This document shows, in pieces, positions 1 through 8,135 of a stretch of 64,000 bases of DNA. Each line of letters opens with the position of its first letter. Position 1 is the stretch's first letter. The position numbers and the translations under genes were made by a program. Origin of the DNA: Promethearchaeota archaeon (lineage in GTDB: Archaea > Asgardarchaeota > Lokiarchaeia > Sigyniarchaeales > SOKP01); the NCBI GenBank assembly GCA_030603385.1, contig JAUVXW010000009.1, positions 62,001-126,000 on the forward strand, written 5' to 3'. The notes under the pieces were generated by a model. The model was not told where the DNA came from and did not search any database. It was given only the letters and a program-made list of their open reading frames with translations.

Positions 1-67
1 TACCACTATAATAAGCGTGTTCGACCTCATTTTTCGGACCAATTCCTCTATTTCTTGACTCTGTCAT
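1..67 (-). CDS. 5' end of an unidentified protein, cut by the window edge
   Basis: An ATG at 67 opens a leftward frame that stays open for 22 codons to the window edge. It begins MTESRNRGIGPKNEVEHAYY. It is divergent from the CooC-like gene, with about 180 bp of AT-rich DNA between them that could hold both promoters. The fragment is too short to assign a family. The call rests only on the open frame, the start codon and the position of the divergent neighbour. Confidence 0.35.
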   Translation of the reverse strand, partial: MTESRNRGIGPKNEVEHAYYSG

Positions 68-246
68 AATGATCAATAATTGTCCAATATACATAAATTG
101 TTTTCATAATTATTAAAAACTAATTATAATAATAAATCCTATTTTGTTATAATTTTAAATGGGCTTGTTCTGAATAATAACCATGAAATTCAAATCAAAG
201 AAATTCTTAATTGAAGTAAGTTAAAAAAAAACTACGTTTGATATCG

Positions 247-1050
247 ATGAAAATAGCCGTCTCAGGAAAAGGTGGGGTTGGAAAAACTCTTATAGCTGGT
301 ACGTTGGCAAGAATGTTTGCTAAAGATGGATTTAATGTGTTAGCCATCGACAACGATTCTGCTATGAACCTAAGTTATACTCTTGGTATTGATTCAGAAA
401 CTAAAGAAAAAATTGTTCCAATCTCAGAAATGAAAAAACTAATTGAAGAGAGAATAGCTGTCAACGGGGCGGGACCTGGAGTATATAACATTAATCCTAA
501 AGTTTCAGATATTCCAGATAGATATAAAATATCAGGTCCGGATGGCTTACAACTTCTAGTACTTGGTTCAATTGAGGAACCTGCAACAGGATGTCTTTGT
601 CCTGAAAATGCGTTAATAAGAACATTATTGTATAATTTGTTTGTTAAAAGAGAAGAAGTTATTATCGTCGATTTTGAAGCGGGATTAGAACATTTAGGAC
701 GAGGAACAGCTAAAGGTATTGATGTAATGCTTGTAATAACAGAACCTTCCCAAAAATCATTAGATCTTTGCAACAAAATTATAGACTTATCAAAAAAATT
801 AGGTGTTAATAATATTTATCTAATCGCAAATAAAATAACTGATGATACTCAAAGAGATATTATTAACAAACGAATTGAAGATTGGGAGGTACCTCTTTAC
901 CATTCAATTCCTTTTGATTTTGAAATAGGAAAAGCCGATTTGAATGGAGAATCCCCCATAGATTTTAATCAAGATTCTCAAGGTATACAAGCCATTAAAA
1001 ATCTCTACTCTAAATTAAAAAAATTGAAAAAAGAAATTATCGATTTATAG
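247..1050 (+). CDS. cooC: CooC-like nickel-insertion ATPase (MinD/SIMIBI family)
   Basis: A P-loop ATPase of the CooC type, which in known members drives nickel loading of carbon monoxide dehydrogenase. The deviant Walker A motif GKGGVGKT lies at residues 7-14, and an acidic switch segment DFEAGLEHLGRGT follows mid-protein, as in the CooC family. Length (267 aa) fits. A TTG lies three codons upstream (238), but the ATG at 247 directly precedes the conserved MKIAVSGKGG start and was chosen. No carbon monoxide dehydrogenase gene is visible here. The neighbours are HypC and a [NiFe] hydrogenase, so a role in nickel delivery to another Ni enzyme nearby or outside the window is possible. The family call is firm; the client enzyme is inferred. 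Confidence 0.85.
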   Translation: MKIAVSGKGGVGKTLIAGTLARMFAKDGFNVLAIDNDSAMNLSYTLGIDSETKEKIVPISEMKKLIEERIAVNGAGPGVYNINPKVSDIPDRYKISGPDGLQLLVLGSIEEPATGCLCPENALIRTLLYNLFVKREEVIIVDFEAGLEHLGRGTAKGIDVMLVITEPSQKSLDLCNKIIDLSKKLGVNNIYLIANKITDDTQRDIINKRIEDWEVPLYHSIPFDFEIGKADLNGESPIDFNQDSQGIQAIKNLYSKLKKLKKEIIDL

Positions 1051-1088
1051 TTCTCCATAGATTTATTTTTAATTCTATAAATCTTAAG

Positions 1089-1331
1089 TTATAGCATCTC
1101 GGATAAATCTAAATCTTGTTCTTCTGCAAGTTCCTTCCACTGTTCTATTGACTCTAATGCATCTTTTTCATCCATCATTTCAATTGCATAACCTGCATGG
1201 ACAATAACGAATTTCCCAACCTCTGGATCTTGAATTAAAGCTATAATTACTTTTTGTTTGATACCATCAAAATCTATTAATGCTGAATTTCCATCGATTT
1301 TCAAGATTTTTCCTGGTATGGCTAGACACAT
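1089..1331 (-). CDS. hypC: HypC hydrogenase maturation chaperone
   Basis: HypC/HupF family chaperone that carries the Fe(CN)2CO group with HypD and delivers it to the hydrogenase large subunit. The diagnostic N-terminus MCLAIPGK starts at the initiator ATG (1331); Cys2 is the catalytic ligand in the family. The 80 aa length is normal. It is convergent with cooC and separated from the other maturation genes, hypE, hypD and hypF, which sit at 50-56 kb. HypA and HypB were not seen in the window. Confidence 0.93.
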   Translation of the reverse strand: MCLAIPGKILKIDGNSALIDFDGIKQKVIIALIQDPEVGKFVIVHAGYAIEMMDEKDALESIEQWKELAEEQDLDLSEML

Positions 1332-1499
1332 ATTAAATCAGTTTGGAACTTTATTTTATACACATTTGATAATATATAAAACCAAATAAAATTATTGATT
1401 CATTTTCAAAAGAGAACCATTTATTTTTAAGTATAATGAAAACAATATATTTCTAATACATTAGCTTAAAAATTCATTAAATAAAATACGTGAAGAAAA

Positions 1500-2054
1500 A
1501 TGTTCTTGGATAGATTTAAAAAATTTCCTAAAAATAGAATCTTGTACCTTATAACAATAGCAGGTTTCTTGATCGTTCTATTAGTAGAAATATTCGTATT
1601 TATACCTATTGAAGCTACTGTCTCTGGGTATGGTATCTTGGATTATGAGTTTGCTTGGACTTCAAGCCGAGTCGAAATTATTTTTTCTGTGTGGGGTACT
1701 GATGGAATAGATAATCAACTAATGGCAATATATTGGGACTTCTTATTTATTGTTGGCTATGTTTCATTGGCTTTTGGTTTAATAATCATAGTATTACGGA
1801 GATCAAATAGCAAAATCGAGACTATTGGATCTTTTATGGCTATAACACCCTTTTTAACAGGAATTTTTGACGTAATTGAGAATGTATTTTTAATAACAAT
1901 GGCTAATACTCCGACTTCTGTTTCAAATCCTCAACCTTTAATAGCCTCTTTAAGCGCAACGCTGAAATTTGGTCTCTTATTTGCTGCAATAATATATTTC
2001 GTTATAGCCCTAATAACTATTTTAATCACCAAATTTAAAAAGAGAAATGAGTAA
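1500..2054 (+). CDS. Four-helix membrane protein, unknown function
   Basis: 184 aa with about four hydrophobic segments, near residues 13-37, 75-100, 108-132 and 148-176, and a Lys/Arg-rich C-terminus (KFKKRNE) likely on the cytoplasmic side. The loop after helix 1 is polar with aromatic residues and probably extracytoplasmic. I do not recognise a family. It stands alone between hypC and a leftward gene, with an AT-rich upstream region. Confidence 0.7.
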   Translation: MFLDRFKKFPKNRILYLITIAGFLIVLLVEIFVFIPIEATVSGYGILDYEFAWTSSRVEIIFSVWGTDGIDNQLMAIYWDFLFIVGYVSLAFGLIIIVLRRSNSKIETIGSFMAITPFLTGIFDVIENVFLITMANTPTSVSNPQPLIASLSATLKFGLLFAAIIYFVIALITILITKFKKRNE

Positions 2055-2114
2055 AAATCGATTTAATTAAACAGTATAATTAAATTAACAAGGAGCCCAA
2101 AGGCTCCAGTTTGG

Positions 2115-2915
2115 CTAATCTCTTCGAGAATAAAAGGCAACTAAATCATCAAGCCAGTTAAAGATCTCTTCCTTAGATAAGCCATCAACATTGAATTTTA
2201 GTCTATCTAATTCTCGTAATAAATTCTTTATATCTAAGGGAACAGGATTATGACATAATTCAAATAAGTATTCATTAGTCTTTGTTACTAGTGCCTTTAT
2301 ACCTAAATCCATCGGATCAAAAACTGATTTTTTAGTTACTTCACTAATGCTTTTATCTAATTCAACCAGATGATTTATTAAGTCAAATAGACGCCCAGTT
2401 TCATTTCCCTTAAAGGAACTCCCTACTTGATAATAATATCCTTTATAATCATCTATAGGTATTAATTCCATATATTTATTGGCTATTTTGATAACAGATT
2501 TCACATTTTTATAAAGGTTTGATGGTGCCCATGAATGAATATCAAAACTGGATTCAATTTTTTCATTATGAACTACTAATCTAAATTTATGCTCATCCTT
2601 AAAATAACCAAAAGGAATTATGACAAAATCCAAAGAATTCATAGGTTCTTTATTTAAAACATATTTAAGATCATTTATCATATGAATTTGATCAATCGAA
2701 TGCTTATAAAGATCAAATTTAATTCTTGTAGAATGAGGCTTATACATATAAAAAAGTAATCCTTCAAATCCTTGGATGTCTAATTCTATTGAATATTCTA
2801 TTTGTTCTTGAATGATGTCTCTATTATTAAATCTTATATTCAAAAACAAATGATAATAATTTTCTATATGATGAAAAAACCAAGGAACCTCCCGATTTAG
2901 ATTATAAAGAACCAT
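2115..2915 (-). CDS. Hypothetical soluble protein, 266 aa
   Basis: A complete frame with normal amino-acid composition and no membrane segments. It is rich in aromatic residues and predicted mixed alpha/beta. The C-terminal 60 residues look helical and amphipathic. No family or motif was recognised. It is a single gene convergent with the membrane protein at 1.5-2.05 kb. Confidence 0.65.
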   Translation of the reverse strand: MVLYNLNREVPWFFHHIENYYHLFLNIRFNNRDIIQEQIEYSIELDIQGFEGLLFYMYKPHSTRIKFDLYKHSIDQIHMINDLKYVLNKEPMNSLDFVIIPFGYFKDEHKFRLVVHNEKIESSFDIHSWAPSNLYKNVKSVIKIANKYMELIPIDDYKGYYYQVGSSFKGNETGRLFDLINHLVELDKSISEVTKKSVFDPMDLGIKALVTKTNEYLFELCHNPVPLDIKNLLRELDRLKFNVDGLSKEEIFNWLDDLVAFYSRRD

Positions 2916-3117
2916 ATTTAGCTCAATTCAAGAAATTAATTGTTATATTCTTATATTTAAAAAGTTTAAGAAACCCAACTTATTAATGAAATCTTTATTA
3001 TTTAAATTTTACAATCCAGAAAATTTCTTATTTTGTAATAATCCCTAAGATAAATACAATGGAATTGGATAATTGTACAAATTTATAAAATTCCAAATTA
3101 TCTTTCTTATTTAAACT

Positions 3118-3315
3118 TTACAACCGTTCTTCTAATCTCTTTTTAGCATTTTCCATGACTTGTTTATGAGGAATTACTTTTCCTAGCTCAACCTCTTCAA
3201 TGCCCGTTAATATCTTCTTTTTAACATATAGATGATACATGATATCATCAATTGTAGCATCTTCTGGTAATTTTCTTATAAGAGCTATTATTTCTTCCTT
3301 AAGATTAGTAGTCAT
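3118..3315 (-). CDS. Antitoxin-like small helical protein
   Basis: 65 aa protein resembling the solitary antitoxin-type proteins with the pattern 'IRKLPEDATIDDIMYHLYVK' followed by a helix ending KRLEERL. Such proteins are usually paired with RelE/ParE-type toxins. No toxin gene lies on either side (about 160-200 bp of AT-rich DNA flank it), so it is an orphan here. The similarity is recalled by pattern only. Confidence 0.6.
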   Translation of the reverse strand: MTTNLKEEIIALIRKLPEDATIDDIMYHLYVKKKILTGIEEVELGKVIPHKQVMENAKKRLEERL

Positions 3316-3473
3316 AAGTTCTCACTATCTAAATAACCATTTTAACTTTTATAATTACTTATCCACTTCTAATAACAAGAACTCATTAAATTTAAAAAAA
3401 AAATAATTGACAATCCAAATTACAAAAAATAAAGAAAATAAAAAAAATAAATTAAATATTAATTTAAGACTTT

Positions 3474-4337
3474 TTATAAATCTATTTTCAATCGGACTCG
3501 ATGGAATTTTAATCCTATATCATCAGGACTAATTCCCATTGCTAAAGCATACAATTCAGTTAAATACAGAACAGGTATATTATATTCTGTCTCAAACTTC
3601 TTAGAAAGATCTCTTTGTCGTGTATCAAATTGTTGGAAACAAGCAGGACAATTTACTACGATTATATCTGCTCCCGCATTTTTAATGCTATCCATCTTAA
3701 TCTTTAGATTTGCTAATCCATGTTCTTCATATGCATTTGTAACTGCAGATCCACAACAAAGTGCTAACTCTTCATAATCCACAACTGTTGCACCACTTGC
3801 AGCTACAAGTTCTTTTAAGTTTACAGGTCTCATCGGATCATCTGATTCCATCCATTCAGCGGGTCTCATATAATGACACCCAGGATGGCACGCAACTTTT
3901 AAACCGCTTAATTGTTTCGTAAAGGAACCTTTAATTTTATCAATCCCAACTTCGTCTTTTAAAACATCTACGAAATGCTTTACATCAATAAATCCCTTAA
4001 ATTCTTTACCAATCTTTGCTAATTCAGCATTGACTTTTTCTTTCTTAAGACTATCATGCTTCAGCTGATGCTGCACGCCTCTTAATGTATTTGTACAACC
4101 ATTACATAAGGAAATAATGTCTTTTCCCTCTGCTTCTGCTAATGTAAGATTTCGCGCTCCAAGTGCTAGCCACGCATCATTATCGAAACTTTTCATTCCA
4201 GTTGGATCAGGACAACACGAAAATGGAGCCTGTGATGTCTCAATTCCAAGCTTTTCAAAAACTTTCTTTGAAGCAGCTTCGATAAAGGGGATTCGATTTC
4301 CAATAACACAACCTTGAAAAATTTTATATTCTGTCAT
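3474..4337 (-). CDS. hdrB: Heterodisulfide reductase subunit B (HdrB-like)
   Basis: Carries two cysteine-rich CCG domains. The N-terminal one includes SCCPDP (about residue 40) and CNGC (about 79-82). The C-terminal one includes CHPGCH, LALCCGSA and NCPACFQQF. In HdrB these bind the non-cubane [4Fe-4S] clusters at the disulfide reduction site. Length 287 aa is typical. It is the last gene of the vhuG-vhuA-vhuU-hdrC-hdrB operon, 17 bp after hdrC. HdrA is absent from the window, so the flavin-bifurcating subunit must be encoded elsewhere. In a non-methanogen the natural disulfide or thiol substrate is unknown. Confidence 0.9.
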   Translation of the reverse strand: MTEYKIFQGCVIGNRIPFIEAASKKVFEKLGIETSQAPFSCCPDPTGMKSFDNDAWLALGARNLTLAEAEGKDIISLCNGCTNTLRGVQHQLKHDSLKKEKVNAELAKIGKEFKGFIDVKHFVDVLKDEVGIDKIKGSFTKQLSGLKVACHPGCHYMRPAEWMESDDPMRPVNLKELVAASGATVVDYEELALCCGSAVTNAYEEHGLANLKIKMDSIKNAGADIIVVNCPACFQQFDTRQRDLSKKFETEYNIPVLYLTELYALAMGISPDDIGLKFHRVRLKIDL

Positions 4338-4354
4338 TTTCTTTTACCCTCGAA

Positions 4355-4861
4355 TTATTTTAATTTTTTATCTGAACCAATGTTTTTTAATAATGTTTGT
4401 ACTTCATTAACATCCGGAACAATTATAGCTGGTAATCCTAATTGTTCTCTTCTCCTTTCAATTGCTGGTTGTGGTGGAATTGCTTTAGCACTATCGAATA
4501 TTGCTTTAGCTTGTGCGTAAATGAAATCTGGACCCTTTCCTAAAGCTATACTTTGATTTTTCAAAAAGGTAAAAATCTCAGTAAGCTCTATATTTTGAGG
4601 ACAAACTTCATCACAAGTATCACATACAGTACAACCCCATATTCCTAACTCATCTCCTCCAAGAAGTAAATCTTTGTATCCTAAAAGAGCGGCTAAAATA
4701 TTTTTTCTAGGATCGTATCCCGTTGTAGTATAAAAGTCAGCTGTAACAGCAGTTACGGGGCAATTATCGGAACATCGACTACATTGATAGCAATATTTAA
4801 TTACATCAGACCCAATATGAAAATCCATAACTTGTTTTCTAAATTCAAAATTCGCTTCCAT
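4355..4861 (-). CDS. hdrC: Heterodisulfide reductase subunit C (HdrC-like)
   Basis: Iron-sulfur subunit with two [4Fe-4S] ferredoxin-type motifs, CYQCSRCSDNCP and CTVCDTCDEVCP, which wire HdrA to HdrB in the known complexes. The frame extends upstream to an ATG at 4927, but I chose the ATG at 4861 (168 aa). It has a purine-rich GTGGAAA leader, and the longer version would begin inside the stem-loop structure at 4907-4982 and add a lysine-rich tail not typical of HdrC. The gene follows vhuU and precedes hdrB in the same operon. Confidence 0.88.
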   Translation of the reverse strand: MEANFEFRKQVMDFHIGSDVIKYCYQCSRCSDNCPVTAVTADFYTTTGYDPRKNILAALLGYKDLLLGGDELGIWGCTVCDTCDEVCPQNIELTEIFTFLKNQSIALGKGPDFIYAQAKAIFDSAKAIPPQPAIERRREQLGLPAIIVPDVNEVQTLLKNIGSDKKLK

Positions 4862-4906
4862 TTTTTTTCCACTTTTTTTGTTTTTTTTGAATAACTTATT
4901 AATTTT

Positions 4907-4982
4907 GTAGGTTTTAACCCCACGCAAGGGGCAGTTATATCCAATTTCTATTATTTTTATTGGACATTCATCCTAAACCTAC
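4907..4982 (-). promoter_or_regulatory. Candidate SECIS element after vhuU
   Basis: On the minus strand an 8-bp outer helix pairs GTAGGTTT (4982-4975) with AAACCTAC (4914-4907). It encloses a 9-bp helix (4967-4959 with 4945-4937, one G-U pair) with an A-rich 13-nt loop, and a CCCC/GGGG hairpin (4931-4918). AUGA (4971-4968), which includes the vhuU stop, directly precedes the inner helix. Archaeal SECIS elements lie in 3' UTRs, and Lokiarchaeal ones are reported to resemble the eukaryotic type. The matching GA on the 3' side is not in the standard position, so the assignment is inferred from location and folding. Confidence 0.5.
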
Positions 4983-5117
4983 GTTCATCTCTCGAGAGTA
5001 AATCTCTGCGCCTTCTTCATCAACAACTGTGATGTGAGCTGCGCATGATAGTCAACAGTCAAAACAACGAACTATCATTTCTAAGATATTTACTACTCCT
5101 TCTGGTATATCACTCAT
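4968..5117 (-). CDS. vhuU: Selenoprotein VhuU, C-terminal piece of the [NiFe] hydrogenase large subunit
   Basis: Reading from ATG 5117 with UGA (5054-5052) as selenocysteine gives a 49 aa protein whose centre is IVRCFDCULSCAAH. This matches the DPCxxCxxH motif that ends [NiFe] large subunits, with Sec at the first metal-binding Cys (residue 22), as in the VhuU subunits of selenium-using methanogens. The upstream gene vhuA stops before this motif, so the split is complementary. Residues after His (ITVVDEEGAEIY...) form the tail that is normally cleaved on maturation. The Pro of the usual DPC is replaced by Cys here. The frame ends at a second TGA (4970-4968). Short length and the internal UGA hide it from ordinary gene finders. 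Confidence 0.82.
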
Positions 5118-5150
5118 CTTTTTTTTTCACACTCTAAATTTTGATTTAGT

Positions 5151-6458
5151 TTATTTTATCCATGGTTCTGGTAATTTTAATCCATCTAACGCCTTATCTT
5201 CAAATACCTGTTTAGCAACATGCATTAATGTTTTTTCGATTCCAGCAATATTGTGATTAGTCGCAACTAAGAGATTTGCTTTCTTACAGATACCTTCAGC
5301 ATCTGAAAAGATATGGTACAACAAAAGTCCTCTTGGTGCTTCTACTACGCCAACCCCATCAGCTTCTCTTGGCTGAACATCCAATGTTTTGCAATCCGGA
5401 TTTACAATATCAGGATCCTGAAGTAATGTAGCAATCATTTCAATTGATTCAACAAGTTCTATAAGCCTAGCCCAGTGATATGCAAATGTGTGATGAGGTA
5501 TGTTTGTTCCCAATTTGGCTCTCATCGCTTGTAATGCTTCATCGGCTAAAGGTGTTGCCATTTTATCAGCAGCGTTAATCATTGCTAATGTGTTTGCTCG
5601 ATAAATACCTTCAGGATATCCAGCAGGTTTATAATACATATGGGTTGCATAAGAATGTTCAGGAATGTGTTCTCCTAAGGCATCTAAATATTTTTGAGGA
5701 GCATAATCAAATTTTTCTCCAGTAGGAGAAACAATTCTAATATCTCCTTCATAGATGTCGTGAACACCATTCTTAGTCATTCCTACGTAGTATGTTGGAA
5801 CAACTCCTACGTTAGCTACAACGTCCCAATAGTCATCGATAACCTTTAAACCAATTTCAACTGTTTTCTTGCTCCATTCTACTTGGTCTTCAATCTGCTT
5901 CAAAAATAAGTCTCGAGCACTTTCATCCATTGGTTTTTTCATACCTCCAACTATTGCAGATACTGGATGAACAGACTTCCCACCTACTGTAGCACACAAT
6001 TTCTGTCCAAAATCCATCATTTTCAATGCCATTGCACCTACATCTGGCATTTTATTGATTACATGAACTACATTCCTTAATGCAGGATCAGCGAAAGGTC
6101 CTAATAAGAAATCAGGAGCTGCAAGTGCATAGAAATGTAACGTATGTGAGGAGTATTGTTTTGCATTTATTAACAATTGTCGCAATTTCAAAGCTGGAGT
6201 AGGGATTTCGACACCCCACGCATCTTCAATAGCCTTAGTTGGAGCTATATGATGAGGAATTGGACAAATTCCACAAATTCTAGGTGTTATTCTTGGAATG
6301 TGTTCACAATAACGTCCCTCAAGAAATTTTTCAAAAAACCTCGTTGATGTGATGTTAAATTGAACATCTTGAACTTTTCCATCATCACTTAAAACTATTC
6401 TCAAACCTCCGTGCCCTTCTAATCGAGTTACGGGCTCTACTACTATTTCTTTTACCAT
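5151..6458 (-). CDS. vhuA: [NiFe] hydrogenase large subunit, F420-non-reducing type
   Basis: Large subunit of an Mvh/Vhu-type hydrogenase. The N-terminus carries EPVTRLEGHGG and the first Ni-binding pair in RICGICPIPHH (RxCxxC). The C-terminus ends PEPWIK without the second CxxC pair, which is supplied by vhuU downstream. The start was set at ATG 6458 (435 aa) because AGGAGGTG precedes it by 7 nt. A longer frame starting at 6512 would overlap vhuG. It lies 4 bp after vhuG and 33 bp before vhuU, so it is probably co-translated with both. Confidence 0.93.
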   Translation of the reverse strand: MVKEIVVEPVTRLEGHGGLRIVLSDDGKVQDVQFNITSTRFFEKFLEGRYCEHIPRITPRICGICPIPHHIAPTKAIEDAWGVEIPTPALKLRQLLINAKQYSSHTLHFYALAAPDFLLGPFADPALRNVVHVINKMPDVGAMALKMMDFGQKLCATVGGKSVHPVSAIVGGMKKPMDESARDLFLKQIEDQVEWSKKTVEIGLKVIDDYWDVVANVGVVPTYYVGMTKNGVHDIYEGDIRIVSPTGEKFDYAPQKYLDALGEHIPEHSYATHMYYKPAGYPEGIYRANTLAMINAADKMATPLADEALQAMRAKLGTNIPHHTFAYHWARLIELVESIEMIATLLQDPDIVNPDCKTLDVQPREADGVGVVEAPRGLLLYHIFSDAEGICKKANLLVATNHNIAGIEKTLMHVAKQVFEDKALDGLKLPEPWIK

Positions 6459-6462
6459 TTTT

Positions 6463-7770
6463 TTATACACCTCCTTTTCTACTTGCCAGAGTGAATTTTT
6501 CAAAAGTGCCAATAGGATCTTTTACCTGAGCGAGTAGTTCCTGTTTGGATAAACTCACATTAAATCCTTTCAATACTGTATCCGCAAATCTCTCTGCTTG
6601 GTTAACACCCCATTCTGTTTGGCCATAACAGCCAGAACATGGTGTATTAACCTTTATACATAAACCACCGCAGCCAGCACGAGTGACAGGTCCCATACAG
6701 ATATATCCTTGTTCAATAAGGCAATCATCCATATTAGGAAGTCCCTCATAGTCTCTTTTAACTCTTGTCATCGTTGATTTACTTCCAATAATTCTTGGAC
6801 ATGTGTCACAAACATTTGAAATTTCAGTGAATTCTGGATTATCCCTTAGAAAACTCATTAAACTCCCTGAAATTTCTGTAGTTGTGGGGGGCATATTTGC
6901 TAAGGGTGTCTCAGGTGCTCCGCGTTTCTTAATTTGTTTTAAGATATCTCCAGCTAAATCAAATCCCGCCATTAAGGGAATATTGAGAAACAGCGTTAAG
7001 AATTCATAGAGGTTCTTTTTATCACCTGAACTGATTGAGCCAAGGTTTTTAGTCATATTATTCAGCTTCTCCGCTCTAGAATCTACTGTTTTTGCCGGTC
7101 CAAAACAACCTACACAAGGTTTTCTATCACTTGTACACTTTAAGCTACAGCCGATACTTGTAATAGGTCCGAAGCATAAGGTTCCTGCATCTAATAAACA
7201 ACTATCTTTTATCGCACAATCATTACAAAATGCGAGATCATTCATAGGAAAAGGTTTTTGTCCCAATAAAAAGACCACCGAACTTATAATTTGTTCTGTC
7301 TTAGGAGGACAACCCGCCATATAAACGTCTACATTGATAACCTCATCAACATTTACAATCTTATCTTGAAACGGAGGTACATGTTGAGTTGGAATCGTCT
7401 GATCAGTTGCAGATTCTACTTCCATGAATTTTCGTTTTATACATTCTTCAATGTCCCATTGATTCGCTAAACCTGCTACATTTCCATAGCAGGAACATGA
7501 ACCAAATGCTATAATAAGAGCACATTTCTGTCTCATCAGTTTAACATTTTCATAGTCCTCTTTTGTTCTGATTGCTCCTTCAATAAAACCGACTAATATT
7601 GAACCGTCTTCTCTAGCTTTTAATGAATCGTGTTTGAAATCAACTACTGCTGGCCAGTAAACTATTTCGAGTGCTGGAAGAACTGGTAACAATCCTAAGT
7701 GTGCATTTAATAAGGACTGATGACATCCCCAACAATCGGAAAGTTGCATAAAAGCTACTTTTACTGCCAT
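6463..7770 (-). CDS. vhuG: [NiFe] hydrogenase small subunit with duplicated Fe-S C-terminal module
   Basis: The N-terminal 190 residues are the hydrogenase small-subunit fold, with the proximal cluster motif DCWGCH at residues 12-17, then FGSCSCYG and GCPPK. The remaining 240 residues contain two tandem copies of a cysteine module of form CxxC...L..G..C.GP.T..GC...C....PC.GC.G (around CNDCAIKD and CDTCPRII). Known MvhG proteins are near 300 aa with one such module; this one is 435 aa. It is the first gene of the operon, and the likely promoter lies in the 680 bp upstream. It passes electrons from the Ni site toward MvhD/HdrA. Confidence 0.9.
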   Translation of the reverse strand: MAVKVAFMQLSDCWGCHQSLLNAHLGLLPVLPALEIVYWPAVVDFKHDSLKAREDGSILVGFIEGAIRTKEDYENVKLMRQKCALIIAFGSCSCYGNVAGLANQWDIEECIKRKFMEVESATDQTIPTQHVPPFQDKIVNVDEVINVDVYMAGCPPKTEQIISSVVFLLGQKPFPMNDLAFCNDCAIKDSCLLDAGTLCFGPITSIGCSLKCTSDRKPCVGCFGPAKTVDSRAEKLNNMTKNLGSISSGDKKNLYEFLTLFLNIPLMAGFDLAGDILKQIKKRGAPETPLANMPPTTTEISGSLMSFLRDNPEFTEISNVCDTCPRIIGSKSTMTRVKRDYEGLPNMDDCLIEQGYICMGPVTRAGCGGLCIKVNTPCSGCYGQTEWGVNQAERFADTVLKGFNVSLSKQELLAQVKDPIGTFEKFTLASRKGGV

Positions 7771-7900
7771 TTTACATCATTTTTTGTTTATAGTTTTTAA
7801 ATTAATTTTAAATATAATTGTTTAGGTTAATTTATTTCCCACTCAATTAAAAAATTCTGCTTTTCTTTATCTTTGGAGTAAAATTGTTTATGGATAAATA

Positions 7901-8117
7901 TGAATTATTATTCATAACTAATTTTTTTTTAGGTTCAGTTAATTAGATGAATGAATTCTTTTGAATAATTATTCATTTTATTGTAAATTTTGTCTATAAA
8001 GGTATCATTTCTAGCAATTCTTACTTAGAAGAATTTAGCTAATTTGATAATTAAAGAAAAAGTTTTCTTTATCATTTAAACCATTGATAAATAGATACAG
8101 ATTTTGAATAATTATTA
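7901..8117. promoter_or_regulatory. Cluster of dyad motifs upstream of the hydrogenase operon
   Basis: Three copies of a near-palindromic 13-14-mer lie upstream of vhuG: TGAATTATTATTCA (7901-7914), the perfect palindrome TGAATAATTATTCA (7962-7975) and TGAATAATTATTA (8105-8117). Another perfect copy occurs at 47665-47678 upstream of tusA. Such dyads suit a dimeric regulator. The Lrp-like protein at 43.8 kb is a possible but unproven binder. Confidence 0.45.
7928..8052 (+). repeat. 125-bp non-coding repeat, copy A
   Basis: Runs from TTTAGGTTCAGTTAAT to AGCTAATTTGATAA and aligns over its whole length with 47631-47760, with about six substitutions and one short indel. It contains the perfect palindrome TGAATAATTATTCA and TGTCTATAAAGGTA. 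It has no coding frame of note. It reads rightward while the adjacent hydrogenase operon reads leftward. It could be an untranslated RNA gene, a control region or a small mobile repeat. Confidence 0.7.
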
Positions 8118-8135
8118 ATTTTATATAATTGTTAG

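Noticed and set aside
375..776. 133-codon minus-strand frame inside the CooC-like gene
   Set aside because: The plus strand encodes a recognisable P-loop ATPase across the same bases; the reverse frame has no ribosome site or motif.
4862..4927. N-terminal extension of hdrC from ATG 4927
   Set aside because: It overlaps the RNA structure after vhuU, encodes a lysine-rich stretch untypical for HdrC and has no better ribosome site than ATG 4861.
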